The notes: a model not told the origin generated them from the sequence alone. DNA of 64,000 nucleotides from CAIYTF01 sp963664845 (GCA_963664845.1 OY761615.1:5332001-5396000), one strand, 5' to 3'. Shown: positions 1 through 9,152, counted from the first letter of the stretch. Translations and numbers: made by a program.

Positions 1-1268
1 AAAAAGTTCATTACTTTAATAACAAAACTCCCTTATTTGACAGCGCCTTCGCTGCACCGGTCCCTCCGGCAGGAACAACGTATGATCAAACATTGGGAAT
101 CACCAACGACGATGCAAACTTTTACACGCTGAGTTACAGCGATATCGGCTCCTATCTGTTTAAGGCCACCTATACCGGATATGTAGAGTCTGCTTATAAG
201 TTGCCTTACCAGCACCCGGTAGCAGTGGTATGGGCCAACTATGACATCCGTACTGTTGAGCCACCGGTAGTATCCACAATTAATCCTGCGTTGGGCACGC
301 GTGGCACAGCACAATCGGTAACCGTCAGCGGGACCGGATTCAGGACCGGCGCAACGCTTTCAATGGGGCAGGGAATTACCGTAGATTCTCTTCGGTATGT
401 AAGTTCCACCTCGCTATACGCGCATTTGGTAATCGAACCTGCAGCTTCTCTTGGCAAGAGAGCAGTTGTAGTTACCAATCCCGACGGTCGCAAGAGTGCT
501 GACGACTCTTTATTCACCGTGACCGCAGCTCCACTAACTGAATACTTGTTTATAACCGACGAAGGAACCGGATACGCAGAAGATTCATTATTCCAAATCA
601 GGTTAAGCGATTCGGCCATTGTCCGGTCCTGGAGTACACATACCTTGTCAACATCAAATCCGCGTGGCCTGGCTTGGGATGGCACCAATCTGTGGATTGC
701 CTACAGCAGTCCCGATTATAAGATCATCAAAGTTGATGCGAACATGGATGGCGCGACAATCATGGGCACCACTACACAATTTACTGTAACTCCAAGTGTA
801 GCGGGAACGGTTTTCCAAAACCTGACCTATTACAATGGTTCGTTGTGGCTGCTGCAAACGCCGCCGGCGGCACCTGCCAGAGGAGTGATTTATAAAATTG
901 ACCCGGGTACCGGAGCGGTGCAGGATTCCATTACTACACCCGGCGTAATTGGTGCACGCGGGCTTTGTTTTGCAAACGGATTACTTTATTGTAATGACAA
1001 AGACAGTGCAAAAGTATATTCTTGCGATCCCGGTGTCAAACTATGGACTGTAAAATTCAAAGAACCGTCTTCTCCGGTTGGCACCACGATAAATTCCACA
1101 GGAATGTCATTTACCGGAACCAATTTTTGGATTGCCAACAGTGGTGGGACAAGTGCGGGCTCCGATGTGCTCTGTGAAGTATCTCCTGCAGGAACCATTG
1201 TGCGGTATGTGACAGCTCCCCACTCAGGGCCGGCAAAACCGTATGGCTTAGTCTATATTGCGAAATAA
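1..1268 (+). CDS. Secreted TIG/IPT-domain and propeller protein (5' truncated)
   Basis: The reading frame is open from base 3 of the window, so the gene begins upstream; the first internal possible start (TTG at 93) is not credible as the true start. The visible part has an IPT/TIG immunoglobulin-like domain (about 80-85 residues, beginning near base 250, with the typical PxxGxxGTxxxVTVSGTGF pattern and ending in VVTNPDG). It is followed by a beta-propeller-like region with repeated short blocks such as GLAWDGTNLWIA and GLCFANGLLYC. Such combinations occur in exported or surface proteins of Bacteroidota/Ignavibacteria. No C-terminal T9SS sorting signature is visible; the protein ends in GLVYIAK. 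The next gene starts 12 bases after the stop, so the two are probably co-transcribed. Exact function is unknown. Confidence 0.8.
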   Translation, partial: KVHYFNNKTPLFDSAFAAPVPPAGTTYDQTLGITNDDANFYTLSYSDIGSYLFKATYTGYVESAYKLPYQHPVAVVWANYDIRTVEPPVVSTINPALGTRGTAQSVTVSGTGFRTGATLSMGQGITVDSLRYVSSTSLYAHLVIEPAASLGKRAVVVTNPDGRKSADDSLFTVTAAPLTEYLFITDEGTGYAEDSLFQIRLSDSAIVRSWSTHTLSTSNPRGLAWDGTNLWIAYSSPDYKIIKVDANMDGATIMGTTTQFTVTPSVAGTVFQNLTYYNGSLWLLQTPPAAPARGVIYKIDPGTGAVQDSITTPGVIGARGLCFANGLLYCNDKDSAKVYSCDPGVKLWTVKFKEPSSPVGTTINSTGMSFTGTNFWIANSGGTSAGSDVLCEVSPAGTIVRYVTAPHSGPAKPYGLVYIAK

Positions 1269-1280
1269 AGGAACAACAGC

Positions 1281-2564
1281 ATGAAATTAGTAAAATCCGC
1301 AACCTTATCTGTTCTGTTTTTTATGGCATTCATCTTTCAATCTGACGTGTTTGCTCAGTTTGACGTTGGTGGTGATTTTCGTCTCCGCTGGTATACTGAT
1401 GCGTACACCCAAACCCGTGATGATCGCCCAAAAGTGAATTATTCGCGAATGCTTGCAAGGATCAACACTTCATATAAAGTATCCGATTTGGCACACCTGA
1501 ACATTGAGGTGATGAATTTGGCCGATACTTCAACATCGGCTGCGCGAGGCATCTCGGGTACCGGCCCAATTCATTTTGGTGTTACCCAGTTATATGCAGA
1601 GATTACTAAAGCCGACTTCATGGGGCTGGATTTAATCCGTTTCCGAGGAGGAAGGCAGCAGTTCTCGGTAGGGAACGGTCTTTCGTTCGGGGAATCATAT
1701 TACTATTACGATAAATTTGATGGGGCCCGGCTTGATGTGTCATACGATCCCATTTCGTTAACGCTTTTTGGTGCAATCTATGGACAGGATGTAAGTTCAA
1801 ATGGTCTGTGGCCTGATGCTCCGGCCGATCAGATATTTGTTGCAAATATAGGTGCGAAGGTCTTGGAACAAGATCTGATAGCATATGGCATTACCAATCA
1901 TCCGCGCGGCGAATTTAATGACAGCTATATTTTGGGTGCAGGAAGCTCCGGCAGCTTCTTAAATGATAAACTCGATTATTTTGTTGAGGGTGCTTATCAA
2001 AAATTCATTCAGCCACCTGGCGCTGCAAATAAATCCGGCATCGGCTACATGGCCGGTCTGGGATATAAGTTTTCTCTGTATCCGTTCCGCAGTATTAAAA
2101 TAGAAACGAAGTATGCAGCAATGCAGGGTGATGACCCGAATACTGCAGAGATTGAACAGTTCAGTCCTCCATTCCCGGATTTTGAATTCGGTGAAAGAAA
2201 GGGCTTTGTAAACAGTGTTATCGGCGGCGATTACCCGCACAAAGACAAAAATCTTGAAGGGTCTCGTATTTGGTTTTCCCGTATTTATTTTATTCCGAAA
2301 ATTCTTCCCAAATTCCGTCTGCAGTTTCAATATACTAAGGTCGGCGGGTATGAGAAACGTACGGACGGTTACAATCAATTTGATGATGAGTGGCAGATAA
2401 AGGCATATTACTCAGTTACTTCACGTATACAGTTTCAGGTCAGGTATGAGCGGGTTATCCCAAATGATGCGGATAAAGATATTAACCAAAACGGGGTGAT
2501 CTCTTCTTTGGAAGACCGTTATTTCCTGGATAGTTTTATGTTTGAAATTCGCTTGAAATTTTAG
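1281..2564 (+). CDS. Outer-membrane beta-barrel porin-like protein
   Basis: A 427-residue protein with a clear signal peptide (hydrophobic stretch from residue 8, cut near VFAQ). The mature part starts FDVGGDFRLRWY and is rich in alternating aromatic/polar strands. It ends EIRLKF with the terminal phenylalanine typical of outer-membrane barrels. The early part (GRQQFSVGNGLSFGESYYYYDKFDG) resembles the alginate-export-like porin group, by pattern only. An AAGGAAC ribosome site lies 8 bases before the ATG. The gene follows the truncated secreted protein by 12 bases. The barrel prediction is firm; the substrate is unknown. Confidence 0.8.
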   Translation: MKLVKSATLSVLFFMAFIFQSDVFAQFDVGGDFRLRWYTDAYTQTRDDRPKVNYSRMLARINTSYKVSDLAHLNIEVMNLADTSTSAARGISGTGPIHFGVTQLYAEITKADFMGLDLIRFRGGRQQFSVGNGLSFGESYYYYDKFDGARLDVSYDPISLTLFGAIYGQDVSSNGLWPDAPADQIFVANIGAKVLEQDLIAYGITNHPRGEFNDSYILGAGSSGSFLNDKLDYFVEGAYQKFIQPPGAANKSGIGYMAGLGYKFSLYPFRSIKIETKYAAMQGDDPNTAEIEQFSPPFPDFEFGERKGFVNSVIGGDYPHKDKNLEGSRIWFSRIYFIPKILPKFRLQFQYTKVGGYEKRTDGYNQFDDEWQIKAYYSVTSRIQFQVRYERVIPNDADKDINQNGVISSLEDRYFLDSFMFEIRLKF

Positions 2565-2666
2565 AGCATGTAACGACAATAATAGAAGTAACCGATTATA
2601 TTTATAGCAGGCAATAAGTTTATATGGCTGACGGATCCCCGGGAATGCACCTGTCAAAAAAAAGAT

Positions 2667-3353
2667 ATGGCTTCTGGATCGGTAAAAGCCATTAATAACA
2701 GAAAGAAAATTATGCAATCAAATAAAATTGAAATAATGAAAGCCCGAATCTGCAGTAAACCATTTCGTAGCAGGGTACTAATGGCGGTAATAGTGTTTCT
2801 GCTTTCAGGGTTATCCTTGAACACTGCGGCCTCTTTGAAGTTCGTCAGCCATTTGTACATTTCCACATTCTCCGGGTTAACAACACGGACCCAGAGCGAT
2901 ACTGGTGTAAGTGCGGATTCTGTTAGTATGCCTGTTGAACAGCAGACGCCGGCAAAGACGATTAAAATGAAAAAGAAACCAAAAACAGTAAAGAAGCAGG
3001 ATGGCACCCAACCCTCGGATGGGTCACTCTATGATGATGATTCTGATGATAATGACATGTACAACAGCTATGAGAAGTGGCGAATAGATAAATTTGATAA
3101 CTGGGGAAAGCATAAGAAAAAAAATACCATCATTAATGAACCTGATACCTTAGATGTCGACACAGTCAAAGCTGGGAAGGAAAAAGGTTTTTCTGACAAA
3201 GATAAAGAATCTCTTCTTATCTTCCTGCGAAAAGCTGTACCCGAATTCCGAAGTTTGTTTGTCAGCGTTGGTCCATTAATGATGGTTGAAAGAATTCGCA
3301 CAAAATTTGCACCGATATCTTTTCAGCAAGCAATCTTATTGAGGAGTTGCTAA
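2667..3353 (+). CDS. Hypothetical exported or membrane-anchored protein
   Basis: I do not recognise this 228-residue reading frame. An ATG at 2712 or 2736 may be the true start, which would place a hydrophobic segment (VLMAVIVFLLSGL) close to the N-terminus as a signal or anchor. The middle is lysine-rich (KMKKKPKTVKK) and then strongly acidic (DDDSDDND), a low-complexity linker. The last 50 residues have no recognisable family. The 3' end overlaps the convergent NmrA-type gene by 18 bases. It could be a decayed or frameshifted gene; coding status is uncertain. Confidence 0.4.
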   Translation: MASGSVKAINNRKKIMQSNKIEIMKARICSKPFRSRVLMAVIVFLLSGLSLNTAASLKFVSHLYISTFSGLTTRTQSDTGVSADSVSMPVEQQTPAKTIKMKKKPKTVKKQDGTQPSDGSLYDDDSDDNDMYNSYEKWRIDKFDNWGKHKKKNTIINEPDTLDVDTVKAGKEKGFSDKDKESLLIFLRKAVPEFRSLFVSVGPLMMVERIRTKFAPISFQQAILLRSC

Positions 3354-4190
3354 AATTTGAGTAACGGCCTCAGCAAGTGAAGTTGTCGGTCTTCCAATAA
3401 GTTTGGAAAGCTGATGCCCGGCATCAAATAAATCTCCGTGTTCGGTTGCAACATGCGTTCCTGCAAAAAACTGGGCATACCCTTCGGGAAACCCTGCCTT
3501 TACCAACGTTGCGATATATTCTTCGGGTGGCAAATTTCTGTAAACAATATTTGTTCCGGTTTGACGTGCAATTTCATCAGCCAAATCACTCATGGTGAAC
3601 GCGTTATCGCCCGCTAATTCATAAATTTTTCCTTCATGACCTTCAGCAGTCAAAACAGTGGCCGCAGCTAAAGCATAATCATCTCTTGTTGCCGAAGAGA
3701 TCTTTCCATTACCAGAACTCCCAATTAATACTTCACCCGCAACAGCCGCCGAAATCGAACCGGAATAATTTTCCGTGTACCAGCCATTTCGCAGTAAGGT
3801 AAATGGAATTCCAGTGGCTTTCAGGATCCTCTCTGTTTCCAGATGCTCTCCTGCCAATACCAGAGTAGATGTGTCAGTGTGTAATAAACTCGTATAAGCA
3901 ATATATTCCACATCTGCTTTTTTGGCTGCATCTATGACGCTTCTATGTTGCTCCGCACGTTTCCCGACTTCATTGCCCGAAATAAGCAATAATTTGTTAA
4001 CTCCTTTAAGTGCTTCAACCATATTTTCCGGTTTGTTGTAATCGAATCTTCGCGTTTCAATTCCAAAGCTCGCTGCTTTTTCTGGGTCGCGAACCAATGC
4101 GGCAATTTGATCAGCAGATATTATTCCTTTCAAATCGTCAATTACTTTACGGCCAAGCTTGCCGGTCGCTCCTGTTACTGCAATTTTCAT
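3336..4190 (-). CDS. qorB: NAD(P)H-binding quinone oxidoreductase, NmrA/QorB type
   Basis: This 284-residue protein has an N-terminal Rossmann fold with the GATGKLG glycine motif at residues 7-13 and the NmrA-like continuation (ALVRDPEKA, RRFDY, LLLISG). Length and pattern match E. coli QorB/YtfG (NAD(P)H:quinone oxidoreductase 2), an atypical short-chain dehydrogenase that reduces quinones. It is transcribed divergently from an HxlR-family regulator, the arrangement of E. coli ytfG-ytfH. This supports a role in quinone/electrophile detoxification under redox control. The ATG at 4190 is preceded by AAAAAAGGAGT, a good ribosome site. Confidence 0.9.
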   Translation of the reverse strand: MKIAVTGATGKLGRKVIDDLKGIISADQIAALVRDPEKAASFGIETRRFDYNKPENMVEALKGVNKLLLISGNEVGKRAEQHRSVIDAAKKADVEYIAYTSLLHTDTSTLVLAGEHLETERILKATGIPFTLLRNGWYTENYSGSISAAVAGEVLIGSSGNGKISSATRDDYALAAATVLTAEGHEGKIYELAGDNAFTMSDLADEIARQTGTNIVYRNLPPEEYIATLVKAGFPEGYAQFFAGTHVATEHGDLFDAGHQLSKLIGRPTTSLAEAVTQILATPQ

Positions 4191-4244
4191 ATTAGACTCC
4201 TTTTTTAGTTACAATCAGATATTTGGTTACTATTGGTGTTTAAC

Positions 4245-4257
4245 TTACATTTGGTAA
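4245..4257. promoter_or_regulatory. Candidate operator half of the qorB/HxlR intergenic region
   Basis: TTAC-N5-GTAA inverted repeat lying 55 bases upstream of the qorB start. Together with the repeat at 4303-4317 it brackets the divergent promoter region. HxlR/DUF24 regulators bind short A+T-rich palindromes of this size; the link to this regulator is inference. Confidence 0.4.
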
Positions 4258-4302
4258 TTGAAAATATGTACAACAAGAATAATTAACAAGAGCTGACAAA
4301 AG

Positions 4303-4317
4303 GGTAATCTACTTACC
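4303..4317. promoter_or_regulatory. Candidate HxlR operator (GGTAA-N5-TTACC)
   Basis: A perfect 5-base inverted repeat GGTAA tctac TTACC, extended by AAA and TTT on the outside with one extra G on the left. It sits 31 bases upstream of the regulator ATG, the expected place for autoregulation. It shares the TTAC/GTAA core with the site at 4245-4257 in the opposite half-site order. Confidence 0.5.
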
Positions 4318-4348
4318 TTTAAGTTAGTTTTGTTATTTGTAAAGAGTT

Positions 4349-4732
4349 ATGGACGAAAATAAATTTAAAAAATACAGTAACGTAGAGGGCTGCCCGGTAC
4401 GAAATGTGATTGATCGGATTGGTGATAAATGGTCTATGCTCGTACTTTTAGTTCTTGAAGAAGGTGAGTTGTTGCGGTTCAATCAGATAGTTGACCATAT
4501 TGAATCCATTTCACAGAAAATGCTTGCGGTTACCCTTAAAACTCTCGAAGCGGATGGTTTGGTAAAACGCACTGCCTATCCGCAAATTCCGCCAAGGGTT
4601 GAATATAATCTGACATCAAGAGGAAAGTCCTTGTTGCCTCATATTCATGGCCTGGTTGAATGGGCTGCAAGCAATATGGATGATATTAAACATTCAAGAA
4701 TGGTTTTTGAAAATTCTCCTGACAGGAATTAA
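4349..4732 (+). CDS. HxlR-family redox-sensing transcriptional regulator (QorR-like)
   Basis: A 127-residue winged-helix protein with the HxlR/DUF24 signature: CPVRNVIDRIGDKWS near residue 12, a recognition region SQKMLAVTLKTLEADGLVKR, and a wing ending in EYNLTSRGKSL. The conserved N-terminal cysteine (GCPV) is the thiol used for redox sensing in characterised members such as YodB and QorR. It is divergent from the quinone oxidoreductase gene, which it most likely represses together with itself through the palindromes at 4245-4257 and 4303-4317. Family assignment is firm; the target is inferred from context. Confidence 0.92.
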   Translation: MDENKFKKYSNVEGCPVRNVIDRIGDKWSMLVLLVLEEGELLRFNQIVDHIESISQKMLAVTLKTLEADGLVKRTAYPQIPPRVEYNLTSRGKSLLPHIHGLVEWAASNMDDIKHSRMVFENSPDRN

Positions 4733-4828
4733 ACATACCTGACATTTCCCTGATTCGTCAGAGAGAAGAAACCTCTGTATTCTTTCTTTGGTTAATTCAA
4801 CCTATCGATAAAGCAAAACAAGATGCTA

Positions 4829-6052
4829 TCAATGGTGCTGTATTTTTTTTAACTGCTCTGCGGCATTCGTGTTTTGCGGATTAAGCTCCAGTGATTTTCC
4901 GTAATTCCTGATTGCCAAATCTGTATTGCCGGCATTCATATATGCCTCTCCAAGACTGTCAAATGAATTAGCTGATTTGGGGAACATCATTGTGTTGAAA
5001 GTAAATATTTCAATAGCTTCTTGTATTTTTCTTTGCCCCAAATAGTTGTAACCAAGAGCATTCACCTGATCTTCGTCGGCTTCGATGATACCAGGTATGG
5101 ATTTGGCGAATCTTTGATAATAATCAAAAGCTGCTGAAGCACCCTGTGATGTAAGAATGGCAATCATCTCGGTATTAAGGCAAAATTTAATAACGCGGGA
5201 ATTGAACTCTTCCGGTTGCTCAAAGGGTACCAAATGAGCTGCATTGGATATTATATCCCTTTTGGCATTTGGAATGCCGGCTGATATTACTCCTGAATGG
5301 GCGTGTACGTCCGGTATATCAAATTCACCGGTAAGAACCAGCGCGGGAACATTAATTTCAGCTAAATGCTTAACTGCCGGCCTTTCGGGGTTTGAAAGGT
5401 ATCTGTACTTATCATCGTTTATATTCTGCGGATTGGCCTGGAGTATTTGCAGGCATTTTTCCTTTGCTGTTATGTTTCCCGGATAGATTTCATAGGGATC
5501 TTCCCAGCCCCAATACCTGATATACTTTTCGGGATTAGCGCGCAATTCCTTCATCCCGGCATAATGCCCGCCGCGGGTTGCCATGTGGGACGTATATCCA
5601 TATCCGCTTACAACGGCTCCGACTAACACAAGGGCGGTCACTTTTTCCGGGTGCTTAAGAGTGAAATCAATTGCCAATCCGCCGCCTGCAGACATTCCGA
5701 ACAGAATAGCTTTATCGATCTTCAGTTGTATAAAGAGCTTGTCAAGATCGTCAATGTTTGAATATTTTGTGTTTGGGCTCGGTGATTTGCCGTAGCCGCG
5801 TCTGTCATAACGTATGACCTTATTGGTTTTTGCGAATTCATAAAACTGGTTATCCCAGATAACACTATGGATCATTCCGTCGTGGATCAATATGATGTTT
5901 TCGCCCTTCCCTGAAGTTTCGTAATACAGTTTTCCCCCGTCAACAACAATATAACCCGTATCCGATCCAATAGGATTTCCATTCGTCTTTTGGGGAAAAG
6001 AATTCCCCGCAAACAAAACGAACAACAATAGAAGCGCAGTGATATTTCTCAT
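4829..6052 (-). CDS. Secreted alpha/beta hydrolase with C-terminal TPR domain
   Basis: This 407-residue protein has a signal peptide (LLLLFVLFAGNSFPQ) and then an alpha/beta hydrolase domain over about residues 30-290. An oxyanion-type HDGM follows strand 3, the nucleophile elbow is GMSAGG, the acid is in TGEFDIPD and the histidine in NAAHLVPFEQPEEF. That is a complete Ser-Asp-His set of the epoxide hydrolase/esterase type. Residues 300-407 form a helical segment with two or three tetratricopeptide-like repeats (NYLGQRKIQEAIEIF, SLGEAYMNAGNTDLAIRNY). The fusion suggests a periplasmic enzyme with a protein-docking tail. The substrate cannot be told. It is separated by 60 bases from the downstream end of the transporter gene and shares its strand. 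Confidence 0.85.
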   Translation of the reverse strand: MRNITALLLLFVLFAGNSFPQKTNGNPIGSDTGYIVVDGGKLYYETSGKGENIILIHDGMIHSVIWDNQFYEFAKTNKVIRYDRRGYGKSPSPNTKYSNIDDLDKLFIQLKIDKAILFGMSAGGGLAIDFTLKHPEKVTALVLVGAVVSGYGYTSHMATRGGHYAGMKELRANPEKYIRYWGWEDPYEIYPGNITAKEKCLQILQANPQNINDDKYRYLSNPERPAVKHLAEINVPALVLTGEFDIPDVHAHSGVISAGIPNAKRDIISNAAHLVPFEQPEEFNSRVIKFCLNTEMIAILTSQGASAAFDYYQRFAKSIPGIIEADEDQVNALGYNYLGQRKIQEAIEIFTFNTMMFPKSANSFDSLGEAYMNAGNTDLAIRNYGKSLELNPQNTNAAEQLKKIQHH

Positions 6053-6112
6053 ATTTTTTCAATCATAATTGGCAAATTAAGAATTTTCCGAAATTTCATT
6101 AACATTAAGCGA

Positions 6113-7459
6113 TCAATCTTTGTACGCTTTCGCATTCCACATGGTCAGTGCAAGCAGAAACGAAAGCGTTGAAGCCCCGATCCAGAAAATACTCGTTGGG
6201 AAAAAATGATAAACCGTTGATCCGTTAACAAGGGTTTTTCCGTGCCCGATGAGGTACCCACTTACAATATCCTGAATTCCTGCACCGACATAACTGGTGA
6301 TTCCAACAATACCCAGCACTGCGCCGGATGCTTTTTTGGGTGCAATGTCAATTGCCATTAATCCTCCTAGGAAGCATACCTGTACGCCGATTGAGACCCC
6401 AAAGAAGATCATAGAGGTGATATCGACCCAAAGGAGATTGGATGGACTGAACAGAAAAACACAAAGTGAAAGGGCATTAATTATTCCGAAGATAAGCACC
6501 GGAACATTTCTTCTGCCGCCAAAAAATTTGTCAGATATCAATCCGGATAGAAACGTGCCGACTATCCCGGCTACTGAACTTACGGAAATAATTGAACTGG
6601 CTTCTATTGCCGTGTAGCCTTTGTGTGTCTGAAGGAAAAATATCCCCCAACTGTTTATTGAATAACGGGCAATGTATATCAGTGAACTTGACAGGGCAAG
6701 TATCCAGATAAGCGGATTTTTAAGTACACTGAGTTGGAGCGCGGATATCGATTTGGTCTCCTTCGCATAATCAACATGATCGTTTTTATATACCGCAACC
6801 GGTGGAAGTCCTTCGGCCTCCGGAGACTCAGAAAGGAATCGTAAAATAAGTAATGACGCTGTAATGCCGATTATTCCGGCAACGCCAAATCCGAGCCGCC
6901 ACCCCGCAACACTGACAACAAAAGATGTTAATATGAATGTGAGGGCTTCGCCAAGATTGTGGCTGGTGCTCCAAAATCCGTAATAAGTACCGCGTTCTTT
7001 GTCACTGAACCAGCGTGTTATGGCTACAGCGCATGGCGTGGCACCCATTGCCTGGAACCATCCATTAAGACCCCAGAGTATCATAAAGGCATAAAAGGCA
7101 TGGTAGAAGCCGAGCAGCAAATTGATAATGGCCGAGATAAAGATTCCCGTTGCCATAAAACGCCTGATGTTTGCCCGGTCAGTTAAAAATCCGTTTATGA
7201 ATTTTCCTGCGGCATAAGTGAAGAACAATGCTGATCCGATTATACCAATCTGTGTTTCAGTCAGTAACCCTTCATCGATAATCGGTTTCTTCATCACGTT
7301 CATGCTGAGTCGGCAGATATAATACATGCCATACCCAAACGTGGTTGTCAATACAACAGCCCAGCGATGCCTTCTGTAATCAGCATTTATTTCGGATTTA
7401 TCCGTTTTAAGAACAGCGGGCACGGAAGGTTTATAAAACCCGATAAGATTGGTCAACAT
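6113..7459 (-). CDS. MFS transporter of the GlpT/UhpT organophosphate:phosphate antiporter family
   Basis: A 448-residue membrane protein with about 12 hydrophobic segments. The N-terminal part has the family pattern FGYGMYYICRLSMNVMKKPI followed by GSALFFTYAAGKFINGFLTDR, close to GlpT, UhpT and the sensor UhpC. The arginine in the YICR stretch corresponds to the phosphate-binding arginine of helix 1. WSTSHNLGEALTF and GWRLGFGVAGI also fit. It should exchange a phosphorylated sugar or glycerol-3-phosphate for phosphate across the inner membrane; a sensory UhpC-like role is possible but no uhpAB-type genes lie nearby. A LacI-type palindrome lies just upstream of the ATG. Confidence 0.88.
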   Translation of the reverse strand: MLTNLIGFYKPSVPAVLKTDKSEINADYRRHRWAVVLTTTFGYGMYYICRLSMNVMKKPIIDEGLLTETQIGIIGSALFFTYAAGKFINGFLTDRANIRRFMATGIFISAIINLLLGFYHAFYAFMILWGLNGWFQAMGATPCAVAITRWFSDKERGTYYGFWSTSHNLGEALTFILTSFVVSVAGWRLGFGVAGIIGITASLLILRFLSESPEAEGLPPVAVYKNDHVDYAKETKSISALQLSVLKNPLIWILALSSSLIYIARYSINSWGIFFLQTHKGYTAIEASSIISVSSVAGIVGTFLSGLISDKFFGGRRNVPVLIFGIINALSLCVFLFSPSNLLWVDITSMIFFGVSIGVQVCFLGGLMAIDIAPKKASGAVLGIVGITSYVGAGIQDIVSGYLIGHGKTLVNGSTVYHFFPTSIFWIGASTLSFLLALTMWNAKAYKD

Positions 7460-8012
7460 TAATCACCGAAAGCGCTTTCAGGCTTGCATGGATTGGAAGA
7501 GAGCTTTGCATAACAGTTCGTTGACACTCTCTTAATTTTACTATTATGATCTGCATATAACATTGACAAGTTCGGCTCCATCAAAATAGATCCATGAATA
7601 TTGCAATTTTGATTTTGAACAAGGCCCAATTGTATATCGGGATATTTATTCAAAACTTCCACTGAGATAAAAATAGTCAAATACCGCAAAAATTAAAAAA
7701 TTTTCGTATACATTTATCGGGTGTAGCGCCATTCACTTTAAAAACTATCGTGATAAACCTGAAATGCCAGGCACTGAGAAAAACCATATGGAATATAGTG
7801 CAAACGTGCATCATTAGTCTCAACCGAAGGATCGCTAACAGTATCTGTTGTTGATAGAATTCACCTGTTTTATAAAACGGATTCTGTTCCCGGTATGTGT
7901 ACTGTTTTTGATTTAGGAAATTTTTTCCATAGTTTATTGCCAACGTTTCCATTTTGACACGTAAGTAATAATTATCTGTTGCTTTTATTTACCAATTAAT
8001 GAAAGTACTGTT
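7460..8012. other. Intergenic region without a convincing gene
   Basis: These 553 bases separate two divergently transcribed genes. Short reading frames exist on the minus strand but have no family resemblance, no ribosome site and odd composition. The region must hold the promoters of the transporter and of the saccharopine dehydrogenase-like gene. The only clear signal is the palindrome at 7468-7479. Confidence 0.6.
7468..7479 (-). promoter_or_regulatory. LacI-family-type operator in front of the MFS transporter
   Basis: GAAAGCGCTTTC is a perfect 12-base palindrome. On the minus strand it reads CTGAAAGCGCTTTCGG, one base away from the canonical LacI/GalR-type TGAAAGCGCTTTCA operator. It ends 9 bases before the transporter ATG, so a bound repressor would block transcription or initiation. 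No LacI-family gene is present in the window, so the regulator must be encoded elsewhere. Confidence 0.6.
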
Positions 8013-9152
8013 ATGAAAATTTTGGTATTAGGTGCCGGGCTTGTAGGCCGCCCCATGGCTATGGATCTTGCGAAGGATGAGAAATTTACGGTTTCAATCG
8101 CGGATCTTAATCAAAATAATCTGGACAAAATCCCTGCCGATATCCCCATCGTGAAAATAAAAACAGATCTTTCCAATGATGAAAAGGTTTATACATTGTT
8201 GGAAGAGGCAGATATTGTTGTGAATGCAGTCCCCGGGCATCTGGGGTTTCATACATTACGTGAGACCATCAAAGCCGGTAAAAATGTTGTGGATATTGCT
8301 TTTTATCCCGAAAATCCCTTTGATCTCGATGACCTGGCTAAGGAGAAGAGCGTGACCGCTGTGGTTGATTGTGGAGTGGCGCCGGGTATGAGCAATCTTC
8401 TGGCCGGCTATGCTTATTCATTACTGGATAGTACTGAAACAATACTCATTTATGTCGGTGGTTTGCCGGTTATCCGTGAATACCCCTTTGAATATAAAGC
8501 GGGCTTTTCACCCGCCGATGTTATTGAAGAATATACTCGTCCCGCCCGGTATATTGAAAATGGCCTCATGGTTGTCCGTCCAGCATTGTCTGAACCGGAG
8601 TATATCAACTTTCCCGATATCGGCACTCTTGAAGCATTTAACAGTGATGGATTGCGCTCTTTGGCATTTACTCTGAAAGCTCCGAACATGAAGGAAAAAA
8701 CACTACGGTATCCGGGGCATATTGAAAAAATGCAAATGCTGGGTGTATCCGGATTCTTCAGCAGAGAACCGATTGAAGTAAAAGGTACATCGGTAACACC
8801 GCTTGATATAACCTCTCAGCTTTTATTCCGTATGTGGGAATTAAAAGAGAACGACAGGGATTTTACCGTCATGAGAGTGATTGTTGAAGGTGCAAAGGGG
8901 AAAATAAAGATTCGCTACACCTATGATCTTTTGGATTACCATGATGACAAAACAAATGTTCATTCAATGGCACGCACCACCGGATATACTGCCACTACTG
9001 TGGTAAGGCTGCTTTCTGAAGGGTTATATGAACGGAAGGGGATCAGTCCTCCTGAATATCTGGGACAGCGACAGAATTGCGTTGAGTACATTTTATCTGG
9101 ATTGAAAGCGCGTGGAATAGTATACCGGCGTACCATTGAAGTACTCAGTTGA
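8013..9152 (+). CDS. Saccharopine dehydrogenase-family oxidoreductase
   Basis: This 379-residue protein has an N-terminal Rossmann domain with GAGLVGRPMAMDLA at residues 7-20, a strand and acidic residue (SIADLNQ), and the family motifs NAVPG, DIAFYPENP and VDCGVAPGMSN. The C-terminal half has the saccharopine dehydrogenase pattern (TLRYPGHIEKMQMLG, and a DYHDDKTNVHSMARTTGY block). Relatives include saccharopine dehydrogenase (lysine metabolism) and lysine 6-dehydrogenase-type enzymes. It is followed after 99 bases by a PLP-dependent deaminase gene, so a role in amino-acid catabolism is likely. The precise substrate is not determinable. Confidence 0.85.
   Translation: MKILVLGAGLVGRPMAMDLAKDEKFTVSIADLNQNNLDKIPADIPIVKIKTDLSNDEKVYTLLEEADIVVNAVPGHLGFHTLRETIKAGKNVVDIAFYPENPFDLDDLAKEKSVTAVVDCGVAPGMSNLLAGYAYSLLDSTETILIYVGGLPVIREYPFEYKAGFSPADVIEEYTRPARYIENGLMVVRPALSEPEYINFPDIGTLEAFNSDGLRSLAFTLKAPNMKEKTLRYPGHIEKMQMLGVSGFFSREPIEVKGTSVTPLDITSQLLFRMWELKENDRDFTVMRVIVEGAKGKIKIRYTYDLLDYHDDKTNVHSMARTTGYTATTVVRLLSEGLYERKGISPPEYLGQRQNCVEYILSGLKARGIVYRRTIEVLS

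Noticed and set aside
2654..3007. Hydrophobic minus-strand frame of 117 codons
   Set aside because: It is antisense to the exported hypothetical gene, its hydrophobicity mirrors the Lys/Asp codons of the other strand, and it has no ribosome site.
7459..7952. Two short minus-strand frames between the transporter and the saccharopine dehydrogenase-like gene
   Set aside because: No family features, no ribosome sites, unusual composition and overlap with the operator region.
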